In this document: piece by piece, positions 1 through 6,918 of the stretch
How positions within the stretch are numbered: position 1 is the stretch's first letter
Layout: each line of letters starts with the position of its first letter
Assembly (NCBI GenBank): GCA_029940235.1
Contig: JAOZRI010000052.1
Coordinates: 1,895 to 11,223, forward strand
Length of the DNA stretch: 9,329 nucleotides
Direction: 5' to 3'
From: Desulfobacula sp.
GTDB lineage: Bacteria; Desulfobacterota; Desulfobacteria; Desulfobacterales; Desulfobacteraceae
Made by a program: the position numbers and the translations under genes
Notes under the pieces: generated by a model
What the model was told of the DNA's origin: nothing
The model's input: the letters and a program-made list of their open reading frames with translations, nothing else
Database searches by the model: none

Positions 1-1109
1 GTGACATTGAAATTGAGGGTGACAAAGAACTTGAAGCTGCAAAAAAAAATATGGCAGCAGCTTTAAAAAAGGCTGGCATTGATAAGGATAATCTACCCCC
101 TCCTGATGAAAAAGCAAAGGAGAGAGAAGCATTTATTCTGAAATCTTTTGGTATTGATGATAATGTGGAGAATGAACCAGAACTGACCCGTGAATCTTTA
201 ATCAAAAGATTGTCTCAAGGAGAATCATTTAAAGGTGTTGATTTAACAGGACTGGATTTATCAGGCCTTGATTTAAGCCATGCTGATTTTCAAGCAGCAT
301 TATTGAAAGGAGTATCTTTTGCTCAATCTGATTTAACCAAAGCCATATTGAGTCAGGCAGATTTATCCCAGTGCAATCTCACGGGAGCATGCTTAAATGA
401 GGCTGTTTTAAATGATGCAGATTTTACCGATGCAATTCTCACAGATTCTGATTTAACAAAAGCTACCATTTTATATACTGTTTTTGAAAATGCAAAATTT
501 AATAATGCTGTGCTCAACGAAATCAACGGGCCACACTCCTGTTTTTCAGAGGCCGATCTAACAGGAGCCACAATAAATAACAGTTTTCTTTGTAATTCTG
601 ATTTTTCCAATGCACTGCTTCATGATGCCAATTTCCAGGGATCAAATCTTATGGATGCATCGTTTGAAGGAGCTATTGGTGCCAATATTAATATGAACGA
701 AACAGATCTAACCCAGGTTAGAGCTTCGGGCGGATGTGATTTTCCTAAAGGTGTGTTTACTAAAGTTAAAGCTGCAGAGTCAATATGGGAGAATGCAAAC
801 CTTAGGGGCAGTGATTTTTCATTTGCACAGATGGAAGGAGCAAATTTCAATTCAGCAGACCTGACGCTTGCATCGCTTAATGCAGCAGATTTAAAATTTT
901 CAAAATTTGTAAAGGCTGATCTTAATAATGCTAAGATGCAGGCAGCAGATGTATTTATGGGCAGTTTTGAAAAAGCTGATCTGACCAATACTGATCTTAG
1001 CGGATCTAATTTATATGGTGTTGAATTTTTAGATTCAACCATTGAACAGACAAAATTTGAATTTGCAAATTTAACAATGACAAAATTAGCAGACTATAAA
1101 CAAGATTAA
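1..1109 (+). CDS. Pentapeptide-repeat protein, 5'-truncated; probable C-terminal part of a DUF2169-pentapeptide T6SS accessory protein
   Basis: The frame is open to the left window edge; the first complete codon is at base 3 and reads DIEIEGDKELEAAKKN before the first Met at 51. That ATG has no Shine-Dalgarno and lies inside a charged, helix-like stretch, so it is probably internal and the true start is upstream. Counting from that Met, residues 1-45 are a charged linker with a PPP turn. From about residue 60 to 346 the chain is made of A(D/N)LXX-type pentapeptides, about 57 in all, predicted to fold as a right-handed quadrilateral beta-helix. The repeat register shifts by one residue at about 221-231 (GGCDF). 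A helical linker followed by pentapeptides is the usual tail of DUF2169 proteins, which accompany VgrG and PAAR-like proteins in T6SS clusters; that domain would be upstream and cannot be seen. The repeat call is certain; the DUF2169 assignment is inference. Confidence 0.9.
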   Translation, partial: DIEIEGDKELEAAKKNMAAALKKAGIDKDNLPPPDEKAKEREAFILKSFGIDDNVENEPELTRESLIKRLSQGESFKGVDLTGLDLSGLDLSHADFQAALLKGVSFAQSDLTKAILSQADLSQCNLTGACLNEAVLNDADFTDAILTDSDLTKATILYTVFENAKFNNAVLNEINGPHSCFSEADLTGATINNSFLCNSDFSNALLHDANFQGSNLMDASFEGAIGANINMNETDLTQVRASGGCDFPKGVFTKVKAAESIWENANLRGSDFSFAQMEGANFNSADLTLASLNAADLKFSKFVKADLNNAKMQAADVFMGSFEKADLTNTDLSGSNLYGVEFLDSTIEQTKFEFANLTMTKLADYKQD

Positions 1110-1111
1110 CC

Positions 1112-2926
1112 ATGAAATCACAACTAACAAAAGACGAGATATTAAACCTTATTCAATCGGGAAAACCTGTTGAAAACACCATTATTTCAAATATGGATTT
1201 AAATGGTGCAAGCTTAAACAAAGCCATTTTTAATTCAGTCTGCTTTAATGATGTTAACATGGGTGAAATAACCTGTTATGATGCAGTGTTTGATAATGCA
1301 ATTTTTAATCGTGTAACAATAAATAATGCTGATTTAAATAATTGTGATCTCTGTCATGCAATATTTATCAATTGTGATTGCAGCAACACACTTTTCCACC
1401 ATTCAAACCTGTCAAACACAATGTTTTTTACTGAAAACACACCTGTGTTTAATCATGATGATGCAGATCTGAAATTAGATGAAAACCAATTTGATCCACT
1501 TACTTTCGAAGCATTTGAAAAAATGAATATTACTGGTTTTAATAGAGGTAAAGCACTATTAAAATCCACAGATTTCAGCAACTCAGACCTTACAGACTCA
1601 CAATTCAAAGAGGTTAACCTGTGTGATACAATTTTTATGAAAACAAAATTAAATGATGCCCAATTTGAAAACAGCCAATTAAATAGAGCAAATTTTAATC
1701 TGTCTCAACTCAAATATACATCCTTTCAAAATTCTGATATTTCAGATGCCCTGTTTGATTCTGCTGATATGGAAGGAACTTTTTTTTCTAAAGTTAAAAT
1801 GGAAAATAGTGATTTTAAAAAGGCAGTGATCAAAAAGATCACATTTAAAGAGATAGATTTAAATAGGATTTCAGACTCCCTGCCTGAAAATCTTGCAAAC
1901 TCAAGATTTCAGAATTGTAACATGACTGGAATGGATTTTTCAAAGCTTAACTTAAGTGGAGCAGAATTTAGCAATACAAACCTTGAGGGTGTTTTATTTA
2001 AAGAGGCAAAACTTCAAGAAGCAAAATTTAACAATTCAATCATGGATGAAATTGATTTTTCCAATGTTGATTTGACAAATGCTGACTTTACAGATGCCTC
2101 ACTAATTAAAGCAACATTTGAAAATAGTGACTTAACAGATAGTGATTTTTCAGGGGCAGCACTTGAAAAGTCTAATTTTACCATGGCTGTTTTAAATGGA
2201 ACCATCCTTTCGGGTGCTGATTTAACAGATGCTGATTTTACAGATGCAAAAATAGAGCAGAGTGATTTTAGTGATTGTAAAACAGAGAATATGAATTTAA
2301 CAGGTGTTATCCTGCAATCAACGGATTTTGACAATGTTAACTTTACAACCACACACATTAAGAAGACAAGTTTTATACTGTGCAGTTTAAAAGATACCAA
2401 CTTCTCTAACATGGATCTTTCCAAATGTAATTTCACAGATTCTGATTTTTCAGGAGCTGATATAAAAAAAACAAATCTTAGCAATACAATCTGCAAACAG
2501 ACATGTTTTGGAAACAGTGATTTGTCAGGAAGCTCGATTACATATTCGGATTGCAGAACTGCAGATTTTACAAAAGCCAAACTCATAGGTGTTGATTTTT
2601 CAAACTCTGATTTAAGATCTGCCTGCTTTGTAAATACAATTGCTTCAGAATCAAATTTCCACAGGGCTCAAATGGATCGTGTTGAATTTAATCATGCTGA
2701 CTGCAGAAGTTCTCTTTTTCATCATGCACAATTAGCCTATTGTGATTTTTCCCATGCAATGCTTCAAGATGCTGATTTTTACAAAGCAGATTTAAAACAG
2801 GCAATACTGCATAGAATTAATGACAAAAAAACACGATGGCGAGGTTCAAAAAGAGTTTTAACTGAGTATACAGACAAAGAGCTTGCCGTGGCTGAGGATT
2901 TCAAACCTCCTCAATATAAAAAATAG
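1112..2926 (+). CDS. Long pentapeptide-repeat protein (604 aa), T6SS accessory type
   Basis: The start codon lies two bases after the previous stop and has no convincing Shine-Dalgarno, so translation is probably coupled to the upstream gene. Almost the whole chain is pentapeptide repeats: about residues 25-105, 147-250 and 262-566, roughly 98 repeats. Two breaks interrupt them: a 40-residue non-repeat insert (106-146, DPLTFEAFEKMNI) and a short one at 251-262 that shifts the register by one. Central residues often alternate Leu and Phe, giving a ten-residue period. The protein has about 17 cysteines and no signal peptide or membrane segment. A basic tail (about 570-604, containing TRWRGSKRVL and ending FKPPQYKK) leaves the repeat pattern and may be a docking element. 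Pentapeptide proteins of this size occur beside DUF2169, DUF3540 and DUF4150 genes in T6SS accessory clusters. Their molecular role is not established; a rigid scaffold or loading adaptor is my inference. Confidence 0.95.
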   Translation: MKSQLTKDEILNLIQSGKPVENTIISNMDLNGASLNKAIFNSVCFNDVNMGEITCYDAVFDNAIFNRVTINNADLNNCDLCHAIFINCDCSNTLFHHSNLSNTMFFTENTPVFNHDDADLKLDENQFDPLTFEAFEKMNITGFNRGKALLKSTDFSNSDLTDSQFKEVNLCDTIFMKTKLNDAQFENSQLNRANFNLSQLKYTSFQNSDISDALFDSADMEGTFFSKVKMENSDFKKAVIKKITFKEIDLNRISDSLPENLANSRFQNCNMTGMDFSKLNLSGAEFSNTNLEGVLFKEAKLQEAKFNNSIMDEIDFSNVDLTNADFTDASLIKATFENSDLTDSDFSGAALEKSNFTMAVLNGTILSGADLTDADFTDAKIEQSDFSDCKTENMNLTGVILQSTDFDNVNFTTTHIKKTSFILCSLKDTNFSNMDLSKCNFTDSDFSGADIKKTNLSNTICKQTCFGNSDLSGSSITYSDCRTADFTKAKLIGVDFSNSDLRSACFVNTIASESNFHRAQMDRVEFNHADCRSSLFHHAQLAYCDFSHAMLQDADFYKADLKQAILHRINDKKTRWRGSKRVLTEYTDKELAVAEDFKPPQYKK

Positions 2927-2989
2927 TTATCCGTTGTCAGTGTTCAGTTCACAGCAACAGAGCATACTGATAACTGATAATGTTTTTTT
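2927..2989 (+). terminator. Candidate intrinsic terminator or dispersed-repeat hairpin after the pentapeptide genes
   Basis: TTATCCGTTGTCAGT (2927-2941) begins directly after the TAG stop and pairs with ACTGATAACTGATAA (2966-2980): 13 Watson-Crick pairs, one G-U and one mismatch, with a 24-base loop. Seven T residues follow at 2983-2989. This is the layout of a rho-independent terminator, but the stem is AT-rich and the loop large, so termination may be partial. The right arm is itself two copies of ACTGATA. Motifs of the TTATCAGTTATCAGT kind are common as dispersed intergenic repeats in many genomes, so this could be a repeat remnant working as a terminator or attenuator between the pentapeptide genes and the DUF3540-DUF4150 pair. 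Confidence 0.5.
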
Positions 2990-3042
2990 ATCTGCACAAC
3001 TATAGTATAAGTTAAAGAATAACCAAAACAGGAGACAAAACT

Positions 3043-3942
3043 ATGCTTTCAATTGCTTCAAAACTTTCTAAAAAAGATGCTCAAAAATATATTGGCCCGG
3101 CTGAAGTGTTAAAAATTGATAAAAAGGAAGGTTTGGTTCTGCTTGAAATTAAAAAAGATAATACAACAACAGAGATCTGGGCAAAAAGTGCCCTTGCCTA
3201 CCAGGCACAATTTTTCCCGGGACAATCAGTATTAGCAATTGGTGATAAAATAAACGGCATGTATATTACAGGCCTGCTTGATCTGAATAGAGATGAAATA
3301 AAAACAACAACAATTTTTACAATGGAAAACGGAATTTATGGATTAATTAATCAAAAAAATGAGGATCAAACATTCCAGCTTATGTCTAACTCGGGAAAAT
3401 TAATATTTGCCTATGATTCAAAAACCCAAAAAAGCACCATAAACATTCATTCGGGTGACCTTGATTTTGTAACACCTCAAGGAGAAATTAATTTTAAATC
3501 TGCAGAAGATATCAATTTTACAAGTGAGCAGTCCGTAAATATGAAAAGTGGATCTGGTATTAATTTATCGACAGATAACTCTTCAGGAACCATGGTATCA
3601 AATATTAAAATAAATCAACGAGGTATGAAATTTACTACTCCTGATCTCAGCGTACTTACCCGAAAAGGTAACCTGATAATTCAAGATTTAAAGTATAGAG
3701 GAAAAAAGATTTCAACCACAGTTGATTCAGTTCTTTTAATTGCAAAAAGAACTGAAACCATTGCAAAACAGATTATTGAAAAAGCAAAAACCGTCTATAA
3801 ACAGATCGAGGGATTGCGTGATATCAAAGCCGGTCGATTGAAAACATTAGTCAAAACAACACTGCATGTAAAATCCCAAAAAGCATATCATAGGGCTGAA
3901 AAAAGCTATAAAATCAATGCAGACAAGATAGATCTTGGATAA
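3043..3942 (+). CDS. DUF3540 family protein, T6SS spike-associated (299 aa)
   Basis: ATG is preceded by AGGAG at 3030-3034 with 8 bases of spacing. Weak -10-like hexamers (TATAGT 3001-3006, TATAAG 3006-3011) lie upstream without a matching -35. Residues 18-79 look like a small OB-type barrel: GPAEVLKI, alternating strands, then FFPGQSVLAIGD and MYITGLL. Residues 117-215 are short strands broken by turns (DLDFVTPQGEINFKS and the segments after it), resembling the C-terminal beta-helix of VgrG/gp5 spikes. Residues 228-285 are lysine-rich and helix-prone, and the chain ends INADKIDLG. This layout and the PAAR-like gene next door match DUF3540, which is found in T6SS accessory cassettes. Its biochemical role is not established; a spike-like part or adaptor for the PAAR-like tip is my inference. 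At 299 aa it seems longer than the roughly 200 aa I recall for the family, the extra length lying in the beta-rich and C-terminal parts. Confidence 0.85.
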   Translation: MLSIASKLSKKDAQKYIGPAEVLKIDKKEGLVLLEIKKDNTTTEIWAKSALAYQAQFFPGQSVLAIGDKINGMYITGLLDLNRDEIKTTTIFTMENGIYGLINQKNEDQTFQLMSNSGKLIFAYDSKTQKSTINIHSGDLDFVTPQGEINFKSAEDINFTSEQSVNMKSGSGINLSTDNSSGTMVSNIKINQRGMKFTTPDLSVLTRKGNLIIQDLKYRGKKISTTVDSVLLIAKRTETIAKQIIEKAKTVYKQIEGLRDIKAGRLKTLVKTTLHVKSQKAYHRAEKSYKINADKIDLG

Positions 3943-3946
3943 GGAG
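3942..3946 (+). promoter_or_regulatory. Shine-Dalgarno of the DUF4150 gene overlapping the DUF3540 stop codon
   Basis: AGGAG starts on the last base of the TAA stop at 3940-3942 and sits 8 bases before the ATG at 3955. The overlap ties translation of the two genes together, as expected for a fixed-ratio pair. It also fixes the start of the downstream gene. Confidence 0.8.
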
Positions 3947-3954
3947 TATACAAT

Positions 3955-4374
3955 ATGGTAGCAATTTTTCCTGGTTCAACAATGGCAGGAGGAACATGTC
4001 TCGGAGCACCTGATGTATGCCTTACACCTGCACCTCCCGCACCAAGTCCTGTACCTGTCCCCTACCCTAATACCGGCATGCTTAATCAGGCTAAAAAAAC
4101 ATCAACCAAAGTGAAATTTGCAGGGAAAAAAGTTGTTACTGTAAAATCTGAAATCTCCCGTTCCATGGGGGATGAAGCTGGTGTAAACAAAGGTGTTATG
4201 TCCGGAATGAATATGGGAAAAGTGATATTTAAAAAAGGAAGCTCAAAAGTGAAAATAGAGGGACAAAATTGTGTCCATCTTACATCTATAACCGGGCACA
4301 ACGGGGCCAATGCCAATATGCCGGCAGGAGCACAGATTGCGCCGAGTCAAACCAAAGTTATTATTTCACCATAA
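3955..4374 (+). CDS. DUF4150 PAAR-like protein (139 aa), T6SS spike tip
   Basis: Hallmarks of the DUF4150 PAAR-like family are all visible: an N-terminal Gly/Pro-rich segment with PDVCLTPAPPAPSPVPVPYP at residues 19-38, then SRSMGDEAGVNKGVMSG (68-84), an MGKVIFKKGSSKVKIEG strand pair (87-103), CVHLTSITGHNGANANMP (106-123) and a PSQTKV ending. PAAR proteins fold as a small metal-binding cone that caps VgrG; possible ligands here are Cys15, Cys22, Cys106, His108 and His115. The length is that of a stand-alone domain, with no C-terminal toxin extension, so any cargo must be a separate protein. It is the last gene of the + strand run and follows DUF3540 by 12 bases. No immunity gene follows, because the next gene is convergent. 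The family call is confident; activity as a spike tip is inferred from the family. Confidence 0.92.
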   Translation: MVAIFPGSTMAGGTCLGAPDVCLTPAPPAPSPVPVPYPNTGMLNQAKKTSTKVKFAGKKVVTVKSEISRSMGDEAGVNKGVMSGMNMGKVIFKKGSSKVKIEGQNCVHLTSITGHNGANANMPAGAQIAPSQTKVIISP

Positions 4375-4406
4375 CCATATCATGGATATAGCCGCATATT
4401 TTTTTT
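4371..4406 (+). terminator. Weak candidate terminator after the DUF4150 gene
   Basis: The stop codon of the PAAR-like gene lies in a short imperfect stem (4371-4378 with 4382-4389, core CCAT/ATGG around an ATC loop, one A-A mismatch). Eight T residues follow at 4399-4406. The T tract starts 9 bases after the stem, further than in a standard intrinsic terminator, so this is only a candidate. The remainder of the convergent gap to 4451 holds no gene and no strong hairpin for the opposite strand. Confidence 0.25.
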
Positions 4407-4451
4407 CATATTATGTGACAATGGGGCAAAAGGGGACGTTATTAAAAGGTC

Positions 4452-5183
4452 TCAGGAATTAATCTGGGCAAGAACAACAGTTATATTATCTTTACCCAGT
4501 GACTCTTTTGCGTTTTCAACAAGAATTTCAACATTTTGATTGTCATCTAAAGAAGAGTTTAACACCTCTTCTATTTGAGATATCTCAATTATATCGGTAA
4601 GTCCATCTGAGCATAAAAGGAATCTGTCACCCGTTAAAATTTTACCCTTTAGTATATCCAGTAACGGGTTCTCCTCTATTCCAACAGCTCTTACAATAAT
4701 ATTTTTAAAAGAATGCTTTTTTGCCTCTTCTGGAGTGATCAAGCCCTGGCTTATCTGTTCCTGCACAAGTGAATGATCAATGGTAAGTTGTTTTAGACTT
4801 CCATTGCGCAGGCGAAATGTTCTTGAGTCACCCATGTGCCCAAGCACATATGAATTATCAAAAAAAAGGACTAATTCAGCAGTACATCCCATACCTGAAC
4901 ACTCCTGATGTTCCCTTGCATGGTTCAAAATATTTGAATTTGCCGTTAAAAATATTTCTTTTATCAGCCCGGGTGCTTCACTCTCCAGTGGATCCACAAT
5001 GGTTTCAAAATAATCTGATACAGTCTGGGCAAATATTTTACTGGCAATTCCGCCTGCCCTTGACCCTCCAATACCATCGGCAACAAGACAGAAATGTTTT
5101 TCCTGATTTAATAAAAAGATATCCTCATTTTGTTTGCGCACCCGCCCTTGATCTGTTCTACCAAAAAACAATATCTCTCTCAT
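4452..5183 (-). CDS. PP2C-family Ser/Thr protein phosphatase (PppA/Stp1-like, 243 aa)
   Basis: This is a soluble single-domain PP2C phosphatase that removes phosphate from Ser/Thr residues using two metal ions. Motifs in order: GRTDQGRVRKQNED (8-21), VADGIGGSRAGGIAS (34-48), GMGCTAELV (97-105), LGHMGDSRTF (114-123), TIDHSLVQ (134-141), VRAVG (164-168), FLLCSDGLTD (188-197) and GKDNITVV (230-237). The four metal-site aspartates D21, D36, D193 and D232 are all present, and 243 residues is usual for the bacterial group. GCTA replaces the common GTT(A/M). It has no signal peptide or membrane segment. The start is preceded only by a weak GGGA. It is the last gene of the - strand run, 51 bases after the kinase, whose phosphorylation it most likely reverses. 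In T6SS loci the comparable pair is PppA/PpkA. Confidence 0.95.
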   Translation of the reverse strand: MREILFFGRTDQGRVRKQNEDIFLLNQEKHFCLVADGIGGSRAGGIASKIFAQTVSDYFETIVDPLESEAPGLIKEIFLTANSNILNHAREHQECSGMGCTAELVLFFDNSYVLGHMGDSRTFRLRNGSLKQLTIDHSLVQEQISQGLITPEEAKKHSFKNIIVRAVGIEENPLLDILKGKILTGDRFLLCSDGLTDIIEISQIEEVLNSSLDDNQNVEILVENAKESLGKDNITVVLAQINS

Positions 5184-5234
5184 AAGTTATCCCAAATAAT
5201 AATCATTAATAATAAATTGAGGCCTTTGAATAAA

Positions 5235-6872
5235 TTAATTGTCTGATTGATCCTTGCCAGGTCGTATATTACAATTCATAAAATCGGCAAGGTCAGTTTC
5301 ATTGTATCTCATTTTAAAATTATGTTTTATCTTTACTAAATCATCGTGCAGTTCTTTGGCATTCTGATAACGCCTGGTTTTATCTTTTTCCAGACATTTC
5401 TCTAAAACCGATTTTAACTCTTGTGGCACATCAGGCCGTTCCAAAGTTATATCAGGTATTTCCATGACAGGTATCGTTCTTATTGCCTCAAGTTCATTTT
5501 CAAATTTATAAAGCTTTTTCCCCGCAAGGATTTCATAAAAAATTATTCCCAATGCATAGATGTCAGCCTGGTGATCGACATCTTTTCCCAATGCCTGTTC
5601 AGGGGAGAGATAGGATAGTTTTCCCTTGATAACTCCTACCTGTGTAAAGCTTGGCTCAGATTTGGCTTTTGAAATTCCATAATCACTGATTTTTACTTCA
5701 CCCCTGTAAGAGATGAGCATATTCTGAGGGTTGACATCTCTGTGTACAATATATAAAGGCTTCCCTGTTTTATCATCAACTTTAGAGTGGGAGTAATAAA
5801 GTCCCAAACTTATTTTTTGTATTATATATATTGAGAGATCAACGGGCAGTCCCTTCTGTTCAATGACCATGATTTCATGGAGGTTTTTCCCGTCAATATA
5901 CTCCATGGCAATGAATCTTGTATCCAATGCTTCAATCAAATCAAATATCTGCACAATATTTGGATGCTGAAGTTTTGCCGCCAGACGAGCTTCCCGGATA
6001 AACATATCTAAAAAATCCTGATTCTGCGCAAGATGGGGCCAAATCTTTTTAATGATTACTACTCTTTTAAAACCATGCTCCCTGATATACTCAGCAAGAT
6101 ACAGCTCAGCCATTCCTCCCTGGGCAATTTTTTTCTTTAAAAAATATGGGCCAACTTTTTGAAGGTTTTCAAGCTCTGCGAGATTTTTTGAGATTTTATT
6201 CTTTATAGCTTTATTTGTAAAAAAAAGTGCTATGATGAACAAAATAGTTGTCAGCACTACCAGAATAATAAAGCCCATATTATATGCTGAAATAGTTTTT
6301 TCAAGTTTTGCTGAATTCAATCCAAAAAGAATTTTTCCAATTTTTATCTTTGAAAAAAATATTGGCAGACAAAATGTGGTAATCTCTTTATTTCCCATGT
6401 AATCAACAATATTGACTTCAACATCATCAAAAACACCAATTATCTTCTTTTCAATCAAATTATTAAGTTTACTGTTTACAGCATCGGGATTACTATGCAC
6501 AATAACATTTTGATTGTGATCAAGTATTGTTGAAAAAACAGGCTTAATTTTTTTTTCAAGTTCACCTATGGCAACATTTAATGATAAGATATCATTTTCA
6601 AGCAGAGGAGATCTGATTTTATCTTTCATGTTTAAAGCAGTTTCAATACCTGCTTGTAAAAAATCATTTTGTGCCTTATCTTCAGCAGTATTAAAATAGA
6701 TAGACCCTGCAATGTTTATCACCAACCAGATCACTGACCCAATTATAATTGATTTTTTATTTCTTTTAATAAAACTGTTCTGTAATAACCTGCCTGTAAT
6801 GGCATGGTAGGTGCTCGTGGTTTTATCTTTGGCCCATGACACAGTTGATGTTTGTTTGTCATTAAATGGCAT
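5235..6872 (-). CDS. Membrane Ser/Thr protein kinase (Hanks type) with N-terminal Cache-like sensor (545 aa)
   Basis: Layout: cytoplasmic residues 1-40, TM1 about 41-60, extracytoplasmic sensor about 61-197, TM2 about 199-219, kinase domain about 242-517. The sensor has features of Cache/PDC folds: ILDHNQNVIVHSNPD (117-130) and a final strand pair LPIFFSKIKIGKILFGLN (169-186). The kinase has its glycine loop at IAQGGMAELYLAE (249-261), Lys275 in VVIIKK, Glu294 in REARLAA, catalytic HRDVNPQN (377-384; Asp379, Asn384), DYG at 397-399 in place of DFG, and SPEQ (423-426). All residues needed for activity are present, so an active RD kinase is expected. A good AGGAG (6880-6884) fixes the start. 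It lies between a sensor-only gene and a PP2C phosphatase on the same strand. PpkA, the known T6SS kinase, has its periplasmic part after the kinase; here the order is reversed. Control of the adjacent T6SS genes is inference. Confidence 0.95.
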   Translation of the reverse strand: MPFNDKQTSTVSWAKDKTTSTYHAITGRLLQNSFIKRNKKSIIIGSVIWLVINIAGSIYFNTAEDKAQNDFLQAGIETALNMKDKIRSPLLENDILSLNVAIGELEKKIKPVFSTILDHNQNVIVHSNPDAVNSKLNNLIEKKIIGVFDDVEVNIVDYMGNKEITTFCLPIFFSKIKIGKILFGLNSAKLEKTISAYNMGFIILVVLTTILFIIALFFTNKAIKNKISKNLAELENLQKVGPYFLKKKIAQGGMAELYLAEYIREHGFKRVVIIKKIWPHLAQNQDFLDMFIREARLAAKLQHPNIVQIFDLIEALDTRFIAMEYIDGKNLHEIMVIEQKGLPVDLSIYIIQKISLGLYYSHSKVDDKTGKPLYIVHRDVNPQNMLISYRGEVKISDYGISKAKSEPSFTQVGVIKGKLSYLSPEQALGKDVDHQADIYALGIIFYEILAGKKLYKFENELEAIRTIPVMEIPDITLERPDVPQELKSVLEKCLEKDKTRRYQNAKELHDDLVKIKHNFKMRYNETDLADFMNCNIRPGKDQSDN

Positions 6873-6918
6873 ATATTTTCTCCTGCAAATTTAAAATAAT
6901 AACATAATGATAGAATTT

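Noticed and set aside
51..53. ATG as the true start of the first pentapeptide gene
   Set aside because: The frame is open to the window edge, no Shine-Dalgarno precedes it, and the upstream residues continue the same charged helix-like linker.
353..2586. Long open frames on the - strand (353-610, 620-1042, 2014-2586)
   Set aside because: They are antisense to the pentapeptide repeats. The repeated GAT-TTA/GAT-TTT codons give low-complexity KSASVKSA-like translations with no Shine-Dalgarno; they are shadows of the real genes.
1..2926. Qnr/MfpA-like quinolone-resistance proteins
   Set aside because: Pentapeptide repeats alone do not indicate gyrase protection. The sizes (604 aa and over 368 aa) and the T6SS accessory neighbours argue for a different role.
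4817..5185. Open frame of 122 aa on the + strand
   Set aside because: It is fully antisense to the PP2C phosphatase, whose motifs are complete, and it has no recognisable domain.
5421..5618. Short + strand open frame within the kinase gene
   Set aside because: It is antisense to the conserved kinase domain and has no independent support.
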